From positions 2,108,001 to 2,172,000 of the forward strand of contig WHVY01000005.1 in the NCBI GenBank assembly GCA_022266195.1: 64,000 nt of DNA. Reading direction: 5' to 3'. Below the pieces are notes generated by a model. That model was given only the letters and a program-made list of their open reading frames with translations, had not been told where the DNA came from and did no database searches. The stretch comes from Tetranychus cinnabarinus. Its lineage: Eukaryota; Arthropoda; Arachnida; Trombidiformes; Tetranychidae. The position numbers were made by a program, and so were the translations under genes. Positions 61,401 through 64,000 of this stretch are shown here, piece by piece (position 1 is the first letter of the stretch; each line of letters opens with the position of its first letter).

Positions 61401-64000
61401 TTTCACTCAAAGAGATAATTAATGAGTTGAGGAGAAGAATACTAACAAGATTGGATAGAACGCCTTCATCTAATGGGGATTGATAGAAGCACTGAAAATT
61501 GACTTCTTTTAAGGTTATAAGTACATTTAGGATGAAATTGAGAGTTTCGAGAATGTTGATTGACGTAAGCAACAATCTTTAAACTTGTTCATCTGAATAG
61601 CTAAAGATTCGACAGTTATTAAATGTAGTTGCATGACAAAAAACATCAAATGATTGCAATTTTCTTGCTCACAAATCGAAATTAATTTTTAAAGAAAATC
61701 TTGAAATGATTTTTTAAAGACTTCGTTTTATTCACAATTTATCGATGAATCGAGAGATTGATTCGTACTAGACATTCCAGAGATTAGGATTCCTTTTGGA
61801 AACTGAGTTTTCACGATTTGTGACTTTGGCATAAACTTCATTCGACTATGTTTAGCTCGAAATCTGTGTTTGGAGTTCATCTTTACTGACAAGGAAACTC
61901 CTCCAACTTTTGTCACAATTTTTTTCATTTTATTCGTTGAACTTGTTCTTTTGGAACAATGGCATTGTGGAGTTGATAAATTTTCTCGAGTTTTTCACCA
62001 AACAACTTATTAGAATATTGGAGTGAACTTTTCTGTCATTCTGTCAGCATTTGTATGATGAGGTTCATTCATATAATTTCATTCGAAAACATTGAAATGC
62101 TCTTGGTTGATGATACCGAGGATGGCAAAGCGATGAATAAACTAATGGATAAACTAATTTTCTAAGCAAGCAATTTATCACTTACAAACTCAGCATGTAG
62201 TTTCGTTGTTATCAAAACACTCATGCATCAGAATTTTCGCTATTTTCAGATTCAAATGTTGTTGCCAAGTTTCTCAAAGCATTCAGTTGTTGATGATACT
62301 TTTCTTCAATTCGATGAATATATAATAATTATTCTCTCAGATGCTTTTAAGATTTAATGGTGAATCCTATCAGTTTTCAGCGTGATTCTCCGATTCCATT
62401 CAATTTCTTGCTTTTAAATGTATAAAGGAATAATAACATGAAAAGATTAAATACAAAAACCAATTTCTATTTCATCAGATTCTACATGCTGGTCAACATT
62501 CAATAGAATGGAGGTCAAAAGAAGATTCAACTTCGACCAGTTTATTAACTCTCAGTCTCAACGAATCGATAATTTCATCGCATTTTTAATTCTTCTAACA
62601 TCAAGTTCTCAATATTTTATTTGCTTTTCCTTTTAATTCCAAGTAAAAGCCATGAAATCATCAACATTTAAGAAAAGTTGAGTAAACTTGAGTCAATTAG
62701 AGTAGATGAATTATCATTGAATTGAACCTTTTCCTCTGAACTAGAGACTTTATGTGAAGCTAATATAGCATCTCAAGTGATTCTTGTTACAATTAGTTGA
62801 AAGTTAAAAAGGAAATGAGATGAAAACCATAAAATGGAATAAAAAATTGAACTGAAATGATAATAAATGTGGGCTTCTTGAAATGAGGTTGGGATGAAGT
62901 TGTTGAGCATCATGATAAGAGTAGAAGGAAATGCAAAAAGCAAAAGAAAATTATTTTTTTATCGTTTTATGTTCTTCTTTTTTCTCCTCACCCTCATATT
63001 TTCTTGCTTCTTCAATGCAAATAAAAAATGAATAGACATTCTTCCACCAAACTATTCAGTTTCCCCTCAACATGAAAACTTGTAATTCATTTTCATTTAG
63101 CCAACATTCGTGTTCAACTTCATTAGCATAACACATGGAATACCAATTGAAAGATTAAAGTATCAAAGTTGAGACAAAACATTTCATTTTTCAAGTAAAA
63201 AGAAAATACAAATTCTTTGAAATGGATATTTTTATTTCTTTCAAAAATCAAGTTGAAAAAGGGTTTGCATTTTCAACAGTCTTTTCCAACTCTTTAAGTT
63301 CCATCAAGTATCTCATTGAATTGAACAGGAAACATTCAGAAATCATTTGAGTTCACTCTTATTCAACTTTTCTCAAGAAAAGAAGCTTCAATAACATGAA
63401 AATAAATGAATAGAAACTGAATTGGATTCAAAATTCCAGATTCAATTGTACTTGTTAGTAAAGAAAAATGATTGACATTTGTCAAGGTTTGAAAAAGAAG
63501 TGGAAAAATTGATGAATAGAAAAGGAAGAAAAAATTTCGATTTAATTTGCTTCGATCAAAGTCGATGATTCCATTAAAATGTTTGCAAAAATAGTAAATG
63601 TAAAGTGAAAATTAATGAGCAACACTTTAGTTTACACAAGTGAATGTAATTTCAATGAACAAGTTAAGCTTGACTCTTACCCAAGTCATCTTATTGACCG
63701 TTTCACTTCTTAATTTACCTTTAATTACCATGAATCAGTTGGTGAACATCATGTTACAAAGCTTAAGCAAACACGATTCTAAACTAAACTCAAAGGAATA
63801 AAGCATTTCCACTTATCCAAAGGCTGACCATTAAATTAACACAAAATCCTAGAAAATCGAAATTTTATTTTAAAATTGAAAACAGTTGAACTGAAAATTC
63901 ATCAATCTGGTAAACTGGCTATTCTGTGATAAACAAGAATAAAATTTTCACCCAATCATGATTCAGTTGGATAGCATTGAAAAGGAAGAAAAAGGTTGTT
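58486..64000. other. Gene-poor end of window
   Basis: AT-rich sequence with short frames only. 58790-58860 repeats receptor 3' flank. The frame at 61301-61483 (ELRRRILTRLDRTPSSNGD end) and the - strand frames overlapping it have no homology I can name. No GR sequence after 58870. It may be intron or upstream region of a gene beyond the window. Confidence 0.4.
60607..60663 (+). other. Weak candidate first coding exon
   Basis: An ATG is followed by 19 codons (MRSNEPDNHFDAFFRLRTK) and a good donor, AAG then GTAACA. Composition is unlike the surrounding sequence. No partner exon found downstream in the window; could be chance. Confidence 0.2.

Noticed and set aside
61276..61575. 99-codon - strand frame with hydrophobic stretches
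   Set aside because: An equally open frame exists on the other strand over the same bases; low complexity and no conserved motif.

Overview
This is an AT-rich arthropod genomic window. It carries nine intact, tandemly arrayed, intron-containing chemosensory receptor genes of the gustatory receptor (GR) type, all on the + strand. A very large PDZ/PH scaffold gene on the - strand lies between GR-2 and GR-3, and an intact copia retrotransposon has inserted beside it. A large lineage-specific GR expansion, the base composition and the short introns of the receptors suggest an acariform mite, most like a spider mite (Tetranychus). That is an inference, not something proven by this sequence.

Layout. 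870-7945: two GR genes (GR-1, GR-2), one subfamily, each inside a ~3 kb tandem duplication; the second copy is interrupted by an insertion holding a mariner transposase fragment. 8844-26780 (- strand): twelve exons, whose phases I checked one by one, encode at least 2248 residues: a ~1900-residue disordered, Ser/Asn/acidic region, then a PDZ domain and two PH domains; the first coding exon is not certain. 27383-33583 (- strand): complete Ty1/copia element with two identical 853-bp LTRs, a 5-bp target duplication, a copia-type half-tRNA primer site and one open 1390-codon gag-pol frame, so the insertion is very recent. 33964-58297: seven more GR genes (GR-3 to GR-9), six GR relics, an orphan GR promoter, seven hairpin (fold-back) elements, most with TA at their edges, and a decayed DDE transposase. 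58486-64000: no convincing gene apart from one weak candidate exon.

Receptor gene design. Each gene has one ~1.07 kb first exon (six membrane segments) and three short 3' exons of 75, 90 and 66-75 bp, all joined by phase-0 introns. This matches the ancestral 3' intron pattern of arthropod GRs. Products are 435-439 residues. Most copies and relics carry a ~20-bp upstream block (consensus like CACGCGATGAAATCAATATT) about 100-130 bp before the ATG, and a shorter core (AATCAATATTT) also precedes GR-1 and GR-2. The array has grown by multi-kilobase duplications (GR-4/GR-8, GR-5/GR-9, GR-1/GR-2). Mosaic similarity (GR-3/GR-6 and GR-8/GR-9) points to gene conversion on top of this.

I found no bacterial-type operon, CRISPR, rRNA or tRNA gene, and no clearly new enzymatic system. 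The most interesting signals are the shared promoter block with coding-less orphans, the conversion mosaics, and independent hairpin insertions at nearly the same site in two duplicated flanks.
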